A DNA stretch of 64,000 nucleotides from Akebia trifoliata (GCA_017979445.1 CM030713.1:25031163-25095162); one strand, 5' to 3'; shown: positions 24,730 through 37,597, counted from the first letter of the stretch. Notes: generated by a model not told the origin, from the letters alone. Program-made: numbers and translations.

Positions 24730-25321
24730 ATGAGAAGGATGAAAAGGTATCCAAATGAGGTTGTAATCAACCTGGGTTTAACGTGGACAAGAATGGCTAG
24801 GAATCTTATCATTTTTTCTGTCATTCTAGAAATGAGTCTTTCTTTCCAATTTCCATTTTCCAATTTCCAACAACATTGTTTGTTTCTTTCCTGAATCCAA
24901 ATCCAATGACCTTATTATTTCATTTGTACATACTTCCACGTGACTAGTCATGCCAATATGCCACAGACATAACTCTTCACTGCTTATCTATCAAATAAAT
25001 AAATAAATATATAAAACCTGTCAGCACTGTGATTTCTCATATCATCTGGTTCCTGAGATTTTGGATATGAAAGAAAAAAGTTACTTTCATTTGTAGTCAT
25101 TGTGTCAGTTGTTAACACATTCTTGGGCATATAAGATTTTCTTTTTAACTCCAAGTTGGGTTGTTAATATTTTCAGGCTATTGCAGTGGGTTATGCCATC
25201 ATGACTACTAGATCCGTCCATTTAAACTGGAAGATGAGGGCCCTTTGAGTTCTGCCCATGTTTCTTTTGCCTGGTCTATCTTCTGGCATTTATTCAACAC
25301 TTGTGAGCTTTACAAGGATGT
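24730..25321 (+). pseudogene. LNP: Captured Lunapark (LNP) fragment, two exons
   Basis: Lunapark is an ER-shaping membrane protein of three-way tubule junctions. Exon a (to 24831) ends MARNLIIFSVILE. Exon b (25177-25321) follows a TTTCAG acceptor and reads AIAVGYAIMTTR, then FLLPGL, then STLVSFTRM, and ends at a GT donor. These match the two membrane segments of plant LNP. Between exons is a 345-bp intron, so capture was at DNA level. A TGA at 25246-25248 stands where CGA (Arg) is expected, and the donor of exon a is mutated (AATGAG). The coiled-coil and zinc-finger parts of LNP are absent. Identification rests on remembered family sequence, strongest in exon b. Confidence 0.8.
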
Positions 25322-26259
25322 GTAATTATCTTAAACTCTACACCTCATTAATTTAGCTTTTTTTTTTTCTTTTCCGCGATTAACATTCATTTCTTACTTT
25401 CTTTTGTGCGTGCGCGCGCGTATATGTGTATAATTTGAGATTATCATTGCTGAATATGCATTTAATCTTTAATACATTTGAAGCTGTTGAATTTTTTACC
25501 CACTTGAATTTTTTTCTATAGTATGACTTCAGAATTTTATTAAATTGGGAAATCTGCTTCACAAACATTTCTGTGACAATTAAAATTGTAGTCTACCCTT
25601 TGGATCCTTATCTATATTTTCAGATGTGGAAATTTATTGTGTCTAATATCTTTGATATCCATTTTAAGATAATCAATTCTGTTCTTTTTTTTTTCTAATA
25701 ATGTTGCAAAGTTTATAAAACCTATTAAATGATTACTTCCTCTCATCTTCTCTCTCTCTCTGTGTGTGTTTTTCTTTGCTTTCTTGCACCATAAGAGCTG
25801 GCTTTTATGAAATTATATCCATTTTGTTTTAGTTTTTACATACAACTCTCTAGTACACTCTTTCTAAATCGGTGGCTTTTATGAACTAGTGGACATGAAA
25901 GTTTCTCACTTTGTAGTCCTTGGTTTTTTGGTTGATCAGGAGCACTTACTTCTCGGATACTCCTTTGAAGGTGCGGAAGTTCATCGTGAGAGTATGCAAT
26001 GTGGTGACACGAAAGAATTCTTTTATTGGTAGTCGCTGGCATTGTGGGGATCTTAAAGAAGATAGTGAGGGATGGGAGTGCTAGCATTGCTTCCTTGTAA
26101 GCACTTGTGCTTGTGTAATGATTGTGAATAGTTTATCGATGCATTGTAATTTTAGATTTGTAAGTTATGACTCATTGCAACTTTTTTTTGTGTATAAATT
26201 AATGTGATAGAGAACCTCGATGTTCTTTATTTGGATCTATTTTAACCGTGGATAACAGG

Positions 26260-26593
26260 CAAATAGAAAAAAATATATATATTTTAGATATCGGTTTATA
26301 ACCGATGTCTAAAGTCTCAGACCTAGGACATCAGTTCTATAAAATCCGATGTCTCAAATCTTTTTGGGTACCGTGTGCTGTTATATAAAAGACGCAAAGT
26401 AGGAAGGGTTTTAAGTCGTTCCAAATTCAGAGATCTGGAACGGTTTTTAACCGTTCCAAATCATGAAATATAGAACAGCTTTCAGCCGTTTAGCCTCATT
26501 AACGACGCCTCGATTAACGACGGTCTGCAAGCCGTTTCATAGTGCCTTAGGAACGGTAATAAACCGTTCCTAATTGCCATATTTGTTGTAGTG
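26260..26593. repeat. Subterminal palindromic repeats of element A, right end
   Basis: ATATCGGTTTATAACCGATG and related CCGATGTCT words alternate with GGAACGGTTTTTAACCGTTCC-type palindromes up to the right terminus. In En/Spm such arrays bind the element's own protein; that role is inferred here. Confidence 0.6.
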
Positions 26594-26656
26594 TGTTTAC
26601 ATCTAAAAATACTTGAGTGATGATATGTATCACATTCACCTTTAAATATATATGTA

Positions 26657-26940
26657 TGTATAGTGGGGCGTTCGGCTCACAATCTTATTCTCATAAAAGT
26701 CTCACAAAACTTTTGTCTTATGTGATTTTAAAGTTTTATATTGGCCTGATTTTTTGTAAGGATGGTCTCTATGGTGAGGAGATCACCCTCACCAAAAATC
26801 AGTTGAATCTAAAACTTCTAAGTCCATTAAAAGTATTTTACAAATTTTTGGTAAAAAGTCAACGGTTCACAATTCTAAACTACTTTCAATAGACTTGGAA
26901 GTTTTAGGTTAGGCTGATTTTTGTGAGGATTGTCAAAATG
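26657..26940. mobile_element. Partial Mutator-type foldback MITE
   Basis: It carries the family core (GGTGAGGAGATCACCCTCACC, then AAAAATCAG) and starts GGGGCGTTCGGCTCAC, but no matching right end was found. It is truncated or diverged. Confidence 0.4.
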
Positions 26941-26999
26941 ATTTGTTTCTCTTTGCAACTTTGTTTCTATAAAATGGACAATCCATTCTGTTCATCACC

Positions 27000-28400
27000 A
27001 TTTAAATCTAATTTTCAGGAGTTTGATCTGCCATTTCTTCTTAAAAAGAATGGTATTTTCACAAAGAAACCTTTAAAGTGCTTTCATATTTGATATTCAA
27101 ATCTAGTACATTTATCAATTCCCAAACTAGCTAATTTATTTTTGTGCAGAGATTCAGCAAGAGAAGAGTTGAATATCCATCAGGTTGATCGGTCCAAAAG
27201 GGTAACTACATGTTACTTAAGTGGACGAGATTTTGTACTAATTGTGAAACAGAAGGGGATCATTTGCATGAGACAAAGGATTATACCAATAATTACCATT
27301 TCAAATTGGTGTACATACATGTTTCGCTGTCAATACTGAGTTTTTTATTTTCATTGGCTGGGTGAGCAAATCTATAGGGATGTTAACTAAAAGCAATAAT
27401 GAAAAATAATTGAATCCAATGGATAAAAAATTACCAAAGAATTTGATCTTTTTATACGTCTAGCATTTAAAACGAAGGAGAGTAAATTGGTAACCAATTC
27501 CCAAGCCAGGTAAACAAGTTAGAGCATTCTTTTCAACCTCTAGCCTAGCTAGGGATGGCAATGGATCGGTTGGGTACCGGATCAGTACCACACAATATTG
27601 ATCCAAAAAATTCAAACATATACCCGACCCAATCTGATCAGATTAAGGTAGAACTCCGCATCAATTAGGTCATACCTTTTGGCCTTCTATTTGATCTTCC
27701 TCGCTGCTTCGGATCATCGATGAATCCAATCCGTTTGATTTCATCCTTAATCCGAAACAGATCCAATCCTATCCAAACACATGTCTTATTTTCAAATTAT
27801 CAATATTTAAAAAAATTATTAAAAATAAGTTCAGATCAGATTTTTTTTAACAGATTGGGGTACTTCCAAATCCGATCTGAAATTGTTTTAGATCTAAGAT
27901 TTCAATCCGAATTTGATTTTTCATGTTTTTTCGATTGGATTGATTTGGACAACAGATATATTTCCGATCATTTCCAGTCTTACTCTAGCCGAAAAACCTT
28001 GATTTTTCTCCTTAAACTTGTGTTAAATTTCTTTTAACCTAGTCAATATTCAACCTCCTGCTTGAAACCCTTGATTTTTTCCTTTGAAAAATTCTTCAAC
28101 TTGAACTCCTTGAAAAGTCCTTGTTTTGCTCACCAAGTTTGAAAATTAAATGAGATAGAATCTTGAGTTGAAGAGGAGGGCAAGTTTTTTGTTTTTTTGG
28201 TTTTTTGGATTTTTCAATCCAAGGAATTAAAGGCTACATATTTTGGGAGAAAGATCAAGTGTCTTTGGTAAGAGTTTTTGAGACAAGGGGATTTAGGTCA
28301 TCTTTAGTTATTCTCTCTGAGAAGACTACGGTTTGGGAGTGAATGCCATTATTATGAAAATACAGGAATATGTCAAATACTAAGAAAATCCTAAATTTCG
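27000..28400. other. No gene; one hAT-like stretch
   Basis: The run starting TAGGGATGGCAATGGATCGG near 27550 resembles the left end of a common plant non-autonomous hAT family, with many GATC(T/C)GAT words up to about 27970. No right end was found. The remainder is plain AT-rich DNA. Confidence 0.3.
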
Positions 28401-28429
28401 TACTACCTTCTCTTAATGACTGTCTGGAA

Positions 28430-28605
28430 CTAGTCTTTCTAAATTAAATGGGTTTGGGTTCGTCCCCTTAAAACTGCTATGCTGCGGGCCCCTTAGGGAG
28501 ATTAGTCCGCTACCGCCTACATTAGCGTGTTCATGGGACACTCTCTCGGTTAAAAAATAAAAATAAAATAAAATAATAAATAATAAATTACTCAAAAATA
28601 AAGTA
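28430..28605 (+). mobile_element. SINE-like repeat with A-rich tail
   Basis: A B-box-like GGGTTCGTCCCC is followed by a GC-rich body and a tail of AAAAATAAAAATAAAATAAA type. This is the layout of a tRNA-derived SINE; the A box is not clear. Confidence 0.35.
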
Positions 28606-29196
28606 CTACTTGTATTAATGTCGTAATCAAACAAGAGATTCTTAACATGATTTCATTTCTTTCTTCTCCACCACAAGACCTATTCTTGTCCAAAGTCCTT
28701 AACAAACATGGTTAGATGATCGCAGGGTTCAAGTGGAGCACAAAGTGTAAGACCTTAAAATAAATGGATTTTAAATTTTAAATTTGTTACTTCTATAGTC
28801 CTCTATCTTCAAAACCTTTGATCAAGTAAAACCAAAAAAATGTCGAGAACCACTATTGGCACCCCGACTTTCACTTATTACATGTCAATTTCTCTCACCA
28901 TAGTTATTATGGACTAAAGGTACAATACCCCTAAGACCTATTTTTGGAGAATATGTACCAAAAAATCCTTTTTTTAAAAAAAATATGGACTCTTTAATAC
29001 TCATTTTATCAAATATTAGTCTAAAAAAGATTTTTGAAGTGAAAATGTTGTAATTACCTTTTTAACAAATTTTGAGATTTAAAGAAACATATTTATTTGA
29101 GAATATTGGAAATATTCCTAAGTTTTAAAATTAATGGCATGCCCTTTGACTATGGTCATTTCTTATATAAAATTGAAAAATAAAAAATCTAAATTA

Positions 29197-29202
<6 letters not shown>

Positions 29203-29260
<58 letters not shown>
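29203..29260. repeat. (AT)n microsatellite, ~58 bp
   Basis: An uninterrupted AT dinucleotide tract, followed within 60 bp by GAT/ATC trinucleotide repeats (about 29303-29360). Confidence 0.95.
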
Positions 29261-29262
<2 letters not shown>

Positions 29263-29694
29263 GTGTTTTTTCTTCCCAAACTAGTGATTTTTAACTCACA
29301 GAGATGATGATGATGATGATGATGATCATGGAGATGAGTATGGTTATCATCATCATCAAAATAATATGATCTATGTATGTTAGATTTATTAAAAAATATA
29401 AATAATTAAAGCATTATTTTAAAACTCAACTTGAATGTTCATCGAATTGATTCAACTTAAAAATTAGCAAGTCTACTTTAATAGGTCAAATAAAATTATA
29501 TTGAATTTATAAATAGATTTTAATAAATAAAAATATTTATTTTTTATTTTCACAAAAATAATAATAACCAACTATTTGACTAATGTATTTTTAGATTAAA
29601 CGACTTTGTAAAGTTGTTATAAGGGTATTTCAGGTATTTTTTAAAAAAAAATCTTCAAAAGATTCTTAATAGGTGAATATTTTATTGAGTCCTA

Positions 29695-29916
29695 ATAATC
29701 TGACTACCCCATGTGGTACACTTATTCAACTCTCCTAACGTGACAAGTTTGAGAACCATAGATCTATACACCTTGGGGATACACAATTACCTTGTGATAC
29801 ACATTTTTATGGGGAAGTGCAGTTTTGTATCCTAAGATATATAGACTTATGGTTCCCAAACTTGTCATATCAGGAGAGTCGATTGAGTATGCCACGTAAG
29901 GTAGTCAGATTATACG
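29695..29916. mobile_element. Foldback MITE, arms ~85 bp
   Basis: The left arm (AATCTGACTACCCCATGTGG and onward to GGGGATACACAA) pairs with the right arm (TTGTATCC onward to GGTAGTCAGATTATA). The phrase AACCATAGATCTATA is shared with the MITE in the right WAK promoter, suggesting one family. Confidence 0.7.
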
Positions 29917-32735
29917 ATTCTATTTAATTAAGTGGGACTTAAATGGTCCATATTCTCTTTTAGGGAACTAATAGGTACATATTCTCAATAAAGAGTCCCC
30001 CACAATTATTGTCCCTAGATTAAAACCTACCATTCAACCATTACAAAAGCTTGTTTGAAATTATTACATGAATGTTACAAAGAATTGTAACACATTGAAA
30101 CAACTTGTTGTTAACAATTCGGATTAGGGTCATATCAACTGCTAAATCTAACAAATATATATCTAAAATAGAGGGAGAGAGAGAGAGAACTTTATTTGTT
30201 TTATGGGTAAATTTCCATTTCACGCGTTGAATATGACGAAATTCCGAGTTCGGTACACTGTTTATTTTAATTCTCAAACTATGCATTTTTGTCATTTTTA
30301 TAACCTATGAACTTGTGAGTTCGTCACTTCTAATATCTACGAATTCATAGATATACCTATGAAGTTGTGAGTTCGTCACTTATAATAAAAATAAAAACCA
30401 CCTAGAGCATGGTTAGGGCCCATTAGATAGAGTTTCTCTTGGGCTTAGCTGGCTTAGATCCAATGGAGGTTTATAACTGGGTTAAGCAAGCTCGGGTAGA
30501 GCCCACCAATTTGCAATGCTAATATGACCCAAGGATTTGTACCACTTGAATCTTGCTGGGACACAAAGCCGATTGAAGAATCTATACCATCGAGTCCAAG
30601 GAAAGTCTAAATTGACAAAGTATTGGAGTTGAGAGTTCTCTGCAAGTCCATTGTGAATTCTCAGAAGTAACAGACACTAGAATTGTAATTTACTCGCAAC
30701 CAACTTTAAGAAGTTCAATCATCACTAAGTTGTTTCTTTGGACGCGACTTCAACTCTTTAACAAAAGGTCAGAAGTAGGGGATGGTACGCTGTGCAACTA
30801 TCAAAAGAGTACAAATAAAAAATAAAAAATAAAAATTTTTAGAAGTTCAACTTTAAAGTGTTGAAGTTTAGAAACCGTACTATACGAAGTACACCACGGC
30901 GAATTTAGGGAAACAAATGACATTTCTGAAATATTTATTCACATAAACAATAGTGGTCGGGACTGTTGAAAATATATCATAAAAAAAGTATTTTTTTTTA
31001 TTAGTTTATGAATTAATAAATAAATTTTACAATTATTTATCATTCAATTTATTATCATTACACAAGGAAACATGATCTATTTTCGTCAATCGTGAGATAT
31101 TTGATGAAGTCTGAGATACTATAAGATCCTCAAATACATAAGAGAATCAGATACATAATTTCTTTTATCTAAAATTGTTATAACTATGGATGAAGTTGGG
31201 CACTTCATTTATATGACTACCATATTGTTATAGTGTATACATTTGATGTATAATACCATATTTTCAAGGTATCATGACGTTGATCACGCACTTAACAAAT
31301 TAGTGCTTATTAGTATATTGACTTGTTGTACATAAGTTAATTCTTGTTGAAATCAACTATTAGAATATAATAAATTTATAACGTAAATCAAATTTAGAAA
31401 TTTCTTAGACCTGATAACCTTATTTATCATTAAATGAGAATTTGACTATTTTAATTTTGTTAATAGTAATTCTCATAAATAAATTGCAAAACAACATTAA
31501 TTGGGTAACCGGTGAACTACTTGGATGATGATAAGAATTCAAAAATAAATCTATAACCATTACTTTAGGGAATACCCAAAATTGGGATAAGGATAATTAT
31601 GGATTGTAAATTCTAATCAAGTGGAATTTTAATCGAAAAAATAATATTTTATTCGATAAAATATATTATTTGTAATATGCTTTTAAAAAAGAGTTTTTTT
31701 TTAAAAAATTATCCATTAATCATCCTAGAGTCCTAGTGTCGTGCACAGAGACTCAAGGTTAAATAGTAGAAAATATTCTCCAAAATCTCTTAATGGGATA
31801 TTATTTATTGTAGAGAAAATTATCTAATTTAAAGATTTATGGGAGGGATATGTCAATTAAAATGTCAATTTCTAGGGGTTCAAATGTAATATACATATTG
31901 TAAGTTATTTACGATTTTTTGTACCTATTTCATTTAAGGTCAATCAATTGGTACAATTTTAGCTTGGAATATGATATCTCTGAACAATCTGAGTCTATGC
32001 TTAGCTCAAATTATTTATTCTTTTTTGTCATATTTGTATATTTCTAAAAAGGCCCAAAGTTAATTATTTAATGTGTTTTTTAAAGGTCCTTAAATATTAA
32101 GAGTGTTTTGGGCATCTCTTTAAGTGTTTTATTTGGATAAATTAAATCTTAAAAGAAGGATTTATTGTGAAAGATTCATACGTGAATTCCCTTTGACCAA
32201 GTAAATAATCTTATTGTATAGGATTTGTTAAATTCGTCCTCCCTTATTTTTAACACTTTTTTAATTTCAAAAATTAGTTTTAAACAATCTAATAGGATTT
32301 TGGATATCTTATAAGATAAAAAAATCTTCATGGATCGTGCCGAGTCCTTAGGGTTTTTCAAAATTCAATTTTTATTTTTTATTTTTTTTTTAAATCTTAA
32401 ATAGAGGAGAACAGTTCTAACAAAAGCACACAACACAAAATGAAAGAAAAGCATTCTTTGGGTTTTACACACAAGAAATAGTCTAGAGAGCTTGAGGGAT
32501 ACAAGTTCGAATCTAAATGAAATCGAAAAAGAGTAGATTTTTTACGATGAGGAGATTCATTAAGTTTTGGAGATCATTCAAGTTGAATATTTTCTTCTTC
32601 ATTATCGAATACTCTAAGAGGTAATTTTCCCTTTTATGAAGAATAAATTGAATGATGATTAACATTAAAGGGCAATATTAAAATGATTTAGATTTATCAA
32701 TTTTTTTACCAAATTTAATTTTTCAAAATGATTTT
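29917..32735. other. About 2.8 kb of AT-rich DNA without a recognised gene
   Basis: No domain, RNA gene or bounded repeat could be supported. The TGTTGAAAATATATC near 30963 looks like a copia LTR start, but no partner end was found. Confidence 0.4.
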
Positions 32736-32928
32736 TCCTAACAAGCCTCCCTCGAAAAAAGGAGATGTCTTGTATTCAAGCCCCTCTCGTTAGCTGCCTA
32801 TAGGGAATTATCCCAACTTACCTGGTATTTGTGGTTTGTGGGTATTGCATGAACTGGGGAGATATAGTCGAGCCTACGGGTCAAAGTACTGCGTCATTTC
32901 AAAAAAAAAAAATAATAATAATAATAGC
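32736..32928 (+). mobile_element. SINE-like repeat 1 with (AAT)n tail
   Basis: A B-box-like TATTCAAGCCCC lies near the left, then a ~120-bp body, then poly(A) followed by AATAATAATAAT. It shares its 3' body pattern (GGGGA..TAGTCG..TACG..GCATTT) with the next repeat. Confidence 0.45.
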
Positions 32929-32954
32929 CGACTTTCGATAAGATTTAGGGTAAT

Positions 32955-33128
32955 TAGAGATGTTTAACCCTTAAGGGTTGGTGAGAAGGCCACGACAACT
33001 CCTTAGGAAGTGGAGGTCTGGTATTCACATCCTCCTTATGGGCCATTCTCAGGGAGGGGGGTGGGGGGGACTAGTCGGGTTCTACGAGGCATGGATACCT
33101 TGCATTTAAAAATAAAAAATAAAAAATA
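32955..33128 (+). mobile_element. SINE-like repeat 2 with (AAAAAT)n tail
   Basis: TTGGTGAGAAGG (A-box-like) and GGTATTCACATCC (B-box-like) are about 40 bp apart. The body contains a G-rich run and ends in AAAAATAAAAAATAAAAAATAG. It lies head-to-tail with repeat 1. Confidence 0.5.
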
Positions 33129-33129
33129 G

Positions 33130-34025
33130 TAGAATAATTATTGGGCTTAAAGATATTGGAAGAATATAATTTTATCTATAAATCAAAGTACTTATCATTC
33201 ATACATTAGTTAGCAAATTAAACTAATTCATTGCATACATCATTTATTCATCTTGTTAATCACATGGTATATTATCATCCTACTCCTAATTAGGCTTTTA
33301 GATCGGACACGCACTATGTGAAAATTGAAAAATTCGATGGGTCAAGGCCCACGAACTTTAGAAACTGAAATTCGACGGCCTAGGGCTATTGTAATTTTTA
33401 AGTTCCCCATATTCAACAGCTTAAAGCCATCAAACTTCTCCCATCCTACATTAATTTGACAATTTCGGTCCAATGAAAATAAAAATTTTATAATGAAAAA
33501 TTTAACACCTTGATCCGTCGATTTTTATGAAATTCAAAATCCTTAGGATGTCGAGTATGAGCTTTTTTCACATTGTTACATTCTAACCAATTGGGAAAGA
33601 TATAGATTCCATTATGGATTTAATTTTTAAATCGTTGGTATTATGAGTCCAAGACCAACTAAGCTCTTGTGCTAGGTGTAATGTGCTTTTCTAACCTAAC
33701 CTAATATTTGTCACTAACATAGGAAAATGGTTTTTCTCTTTAATTACCACAAAAACGCACAATCAGACATATAACAATTGCCAGATGCATTTTCAAGAGG
33801 GAAAAAAAAAATATTTTTCCAATGGTTTTCCATCAGAATCCCATACCCTTCATGTATAATAAATGGATCACTACAAAATACTATGGGCAAATTCATGCCA
33901 CAAAAATCAACCCACACTAGGATTTTTGCCCCAGGTACTTTTATTTTATTTTATTTTTGTAGCTAATTTAATTCACTAACATCTAAATAAAATGAAAGTA
34001 AAAAATATGATTATTATATATATAA
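33130..34025. other. No gene recognised
   Basis: AT-rich spacer. The frame at 33778-33966 has no recognisable domain. Confidence 0.4.
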
Positions 34026-34407
34026 GGTGGCATTTGGAGGCCCTAAAGATAGTCAAACATTGTGCCAAACATTTTTCAAAAAATAGGTCAAAAGCTTCGA
34101 AATTGACTAATTTTTTGTGAGGATGCAATGATCTCTATGATGAAGAGATCATCCTCACCAAAAATCAATCCGTTCTAAAATTTCTAACCCCATAAAAAAT
34201 GATTTACAAAAATTAGATGGTCCACAATTCTTCAATTTGTAAATTAGGATTAGAAATTTCAGAATGAACTGATTTTTGGTGAGGATGATATTTTCATCAT
34301 AGAGATTATCCTCACAAAAAATCAACTTATTTCGGAACTTCTAACCCATGTTTTAAAAAATATTTGACACAATATTAGGCTCTCTTTAGGGCCTCCGAAT
34401 GCTCTCC
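34026..34407. mobile_element. Mutator-type foldback MITE 1
   Basis: Terminal repeats are GGTGGCATTTGGAGGCCCTA on the left and GGAGAGCATTCGGAGGCCCT read inward from the right. The interior holds alternating TGGTGAGGATGATCTC core hairpins. It lies in an AT microsatellite, which hides any target duplication. Confidence 0.75.
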
Positions 34408-34428
34408 ATATATATATATATATATATA

Positions 34429-34809
34429 GGGAAATGTTCAGCACCCTAAGTTTTACCACACACTTTAACAAACGTTTTTTGTCCTACATGGGTTAGAAGT
34501 TTTGGAATGGGCTGATTTTTGGTGAGGATGATCTCTATGATTAGAATATCATCCTCCCCAAAAATCAGTCCATTCCGAAATGTTTAGCCCCATGTTTACA
34601 CATTGAAAAATCGTGGACCGTCCATTTTTTGTAAACCATTTTTGATGGGGTTAGAAGTTTTGGAATGAGCTGATTTTTGGTGAGGATGATCTCCTCACCA
34701 TAGAGATCATCCTCACCAAAAATCAGCCAATTCCAAAACTTCTAACCCATGTAAGACAAAATACGTTTGTTAAAGTGTGTGGTAAAGCTTAGGGTGCTGA
34801 ACATTTCCC
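34429..34809. mobile_element. Mutator-type foldback MITE 2, 381 bp
   Basis: The ends GGGAAATGTTCAGCACCCTA and TAGGGTGCTGAACATTTCCC are exact inverted repeats, and the arms keep pairing for over 100 bp. It shares the GCTGATTTTTGGTGAGGATG core with MITE 1 but has quite different tips. The flanks are TATATATAT and ATATATATA, compatible with a 9-bp duplication in a simple repeat. Confidence 0.85.
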
Positions 34810-34930
34810 ATATATATAATGCCGATTAAAATAGATGACATTGTGACGTATTTTAGGCCCCTGATTAGAACTCATTTGTCCCATCCGGAAAAGATATAGG
34901 TTTGGTAAAGGCCATAAACCATAGAGTCCT

Positions 34931-35370
34931 AGGGCTGCAACTTAGGTGCATTGACCTGAGCTAGACATGGGCTCAACCCAATTCATAGTTGAGCCTGTGC
35001 TGAGCTATATAGAACACGCTTTGAGCCTGGGTTATGATAATTCAACCCAACTTTAATCCGGGTTGAGGGCTCCGGCAACCAGGACACAAGGCTATATAAT
35101 AATATAAATAATTTTATACAATGAAATGTAAATACTTTTATATTTACTTTTAAAGTATTTTTAATTATTTCTTATTTAGGATATTAATTTTTTTATTAAT
35201 TAAAATAAAATTAGGTTTGTTAAAAAAATTTGATCATCCATCCTACCCACGGGTTAACCAGAGTTTAACAACTCAATGCTAAGATTGAGTTGAGTTTAGG
35301 TTGAGGGCTCTACCACTTAAGTTGAGCCTGGGTCTACCCTGTTAAGTCTTCTATGCTGCAACAAAGCTGA
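34931..35370. other. Low-confidence hAT-like repeat
   Basis: It begins TAGGGCTGCAACTTAGG and has repeated TTGAGCCTGGGT and GGGTTGAGGGCTC words on both strands, ending near CTATGCTGCAAC. The style suggests a non-autonomous element, but the ends do not pair well. Confidence 0.3.
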
Positions 35371-35689
35371 AACTTGTTAGATATTTTATAATTTCAAATA
35401 AGTTTGTACGGAAAACATCTCAATAGCAATGAAGTCAAGAGAACGAGAATGCTACAGAGACCACGCGTCACAAAAGAAAAGGAGAAGAATTCAAATAAAT
35501 TAATATTTTTTTCTGTAAAAAAATATCCAGCATAGGTTTGGGTGTCACTGCAAGAAAACAGTGAATCAGGAACAAAATTATAAAATGGATTTTATCCATT
35601 TCTAATTAAAAACGGGTTTAAACCGTTTTACCTAATAAAACCGTTTTAAAAGTCTCATTTCCCGTCTCATTATTGGGAACGAACCACTC

Positions 35690-35955
35690 ACTGTCTCTTT
35701 CTCTCAGTCTCTTTCTCTCGATCTCTCGCTTTCTCAGTCTCTTTCTCGCACTCTCTCTCATTCTCTCTCTTGCTCTCTCGCTCTCTCAGTCGCTCTCTCA
35801 TTCGATCTCTCGCACTCTCTCTCATTCGATCAGTCGCTCTCTCTCGATCTCTTTCTCAGTCGATCTCTCTCTCTCATTCGATCTCTCGCTCTCTCTCTCT
35901 CTCTCAGTCGCTCTCTCTCTCTCAGTCGCTCTCTCTCGATCTCTTTCTCAGTCGA

Positions 35956-35986
<31 letters not shown>

Positions 35987-36020
35987 GTCGCTCCCTCGAT
36001 CGACCTCTCGATCTCTGTCT
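35690..36020 (+). repeat. Expanded CT-rich leader of element B
   Basis: About 330 bp of imperfect CTCTCTCAGTCG and CTCTCGATCTCT units, the longest of the CT-rich leaders in the CACTA elements here. It gives long Ser/Leu/Arg frames on both strands, which are artefacts of the repeat. Confidence 0.85.
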
Positions 36021-36970
36021 CCATGGAATATTACATCGTAGCTCTTTATAGAGAGATTTAGCCCAAATCTCAGAGCGCCACAGTGTCAATTGTCTAACCT
36101 TGAGAAGGCACATCTCTCTCTCTCTCTCTCACGGGTTAGATTTTCATTTTATTGGTTTTTACATTTTGATATTCTCTCCGATAATTTTTAATCTGTAATT
36201 TTGATATTTTGTTTTGCATTAAAAACCCTAATTTGCCTCAATTTTTTGATTTTTTTGATGATATGTGGATGATTAGTTGTAGAGATTTGAAGATAATTGT
36301 TTCTGATCTTTCTTCCTGGAGCTAGATTTACATGGATCACGCTGAGTTGAACATGGAGCAGGTATGTAATTGAATCGTGCTTCGCTTTAATTTATTTGTA
36401 ATTTTTGATTCTGAATTTGAACATTTGAAATTAATTTTTTCGCATTCGACTTGGATTAATTGTCTTAATACAGTAATTATTGAGCTGAGATCAAAATTCA
36501 GTGTTGTGTCGTTGAGAAAATACTTCATTGTACACCCAAAATTTGATTTAATCTGGATAGTTTTTAATTATTATTATTAATTTAATATTATTTGAAGAGA
36601 AAATGATTACAACTAAAATGATCAAGGATTTATTTGAAGAGAATTCGATTTATGGAAGATATGATGAACAAAGGAAGATTTGTAAGACTTGTGTGATTCA
36701 CACTGATTTGTTTAGTGTAACTAATTCACAGAAAGCATATTCCATTAAGTTCAATTTTTGAGATTTGTTATGAATCTTCATATCTTAGTAAATTTGTATT
36801 TGTAGGTTCTTAATCCAATTCTTTGAACTGTGAGATATTGGAATGGGACTACTACTCACTTCGGTTATGTTGTTCCTGGGTATGTGAAATATTATTTGAT
36901 TTATTATTTTTATTTTCCTGTTTTCAACCTTGCAATACGTGACAACTATTAGATCTTTCAATTTGGACTA

Positions 36971-37077
36971 CCACTTTGTTGCAACATTGGTGCTAAGTTG
37001 GTAAGGCAGGCTGGGGATGTGACAACCACCTATGTTGTTCTTGCACAAGTTTAGATTTGATTGCCGAAGGTGTTAAG
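36971..37077 (+). pseudogene. CPN60B: Captured chaperonin-60 beta exon fragment
   Basis: CPN60-beta is a plastid chaperonin subunit that assists Rubisco folding. Reading NIGAKLVRQ, AGDVTTT and VVLAQ, then after a frame change LIAEGVK, the exon follows the conserved nucleotide-binding region of the plastid beta subunit. About seven codons (the AAKTNDL part) are missing. The usual GDGTTT is GDVTTT, and about 5 extra bases break the frame after LAQ. It ends at a GT donor (GTTTGT). Too damaged to function. Confidence 0.7.
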
Positions 37078-37597
37078 GTTTGTGAAGCATTCCTCTTACC
37101 TGATTATCTTAATTGGATCAAATCTAAACTTGTAAACTTTTCCATGGATGTGCATTCCTTCTTCAAGGGCAGCTAGATGATTTGTATATAGAGATAACAT
37201 TTACAATTTGATAAGCAATAATGTTTTCGTCAACAAGGGAAGAACCCAAATAACAAAAAAAAGAAAAAAAAGATGAGCAAGATTCCCGTCCACAAAAATA
37301 ACTTAATAGATTATGGTTCATGTACATTCTCCTCCCATTGGTACACAAAATCTTCAAATCTAGAATCCTTATATAATGGAAGAATAGAGGAAATACTAGA
37401 GCTTTGGTTACTAAGATTAGTCATCACTTTTTGATCATTTTATTGCTTCACATCTTCTTTTGCTAGATAGATGGTGATGCTATGGTATGACGACACTTTC
37501 TTTTAATGATAGATGAGTATTAATTATTGGCATTTGGAACTATCTTTCTTTATGTTACTCTACCATTTCTATAAAATGGTGGTATGGCTCTTTTTTT

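Larger units (their letters stand above)
21258..26593 (+). mobile_element. CACTA (En/Spm) element A, 5336 bp, non-autonomous, carries Lunapark exons
   Basis: The ends are CACTACAA...TTGTAGTG, flanked on both sides by the 3-bp duplication TGT (21255-21257 and 26594-26596). The first and last ~28 bp are imperfect inverted repeats (both reach TAGGAAC). Subterminal zones hold short palindromes: AAACGG..CCGTTT at the left, GGAACGGT..ACCGTTCC and CGGTTTATAACCG at the right. A CT-rich leader follows the left end. No transposase is seen. The right ~450 bp closely resembles that of element B, so the two are one family with different cargo. Confidence 0.85.

Noticed and set aside
29203..29260. AT tract considered as an origin or CRISPR-like array
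   Set aside because: It is a plain dinucleotide microsatellite. No spaced direct repeats exist in the window, and the sequence is eukaryotic.
35673..36051. Long Ser/Leu/Arg-rich open frames on both strands
   Set aside because: They translate an imperfect CT/GA repeat, which stays open in several frames at once; no protein evidence.
36831..36890. Possible further captured exon (NGTTTHFGYVVPG)
   Set aside because: It reads like protein and ends near a GT, but I could not match it to any family, so it is not listed.
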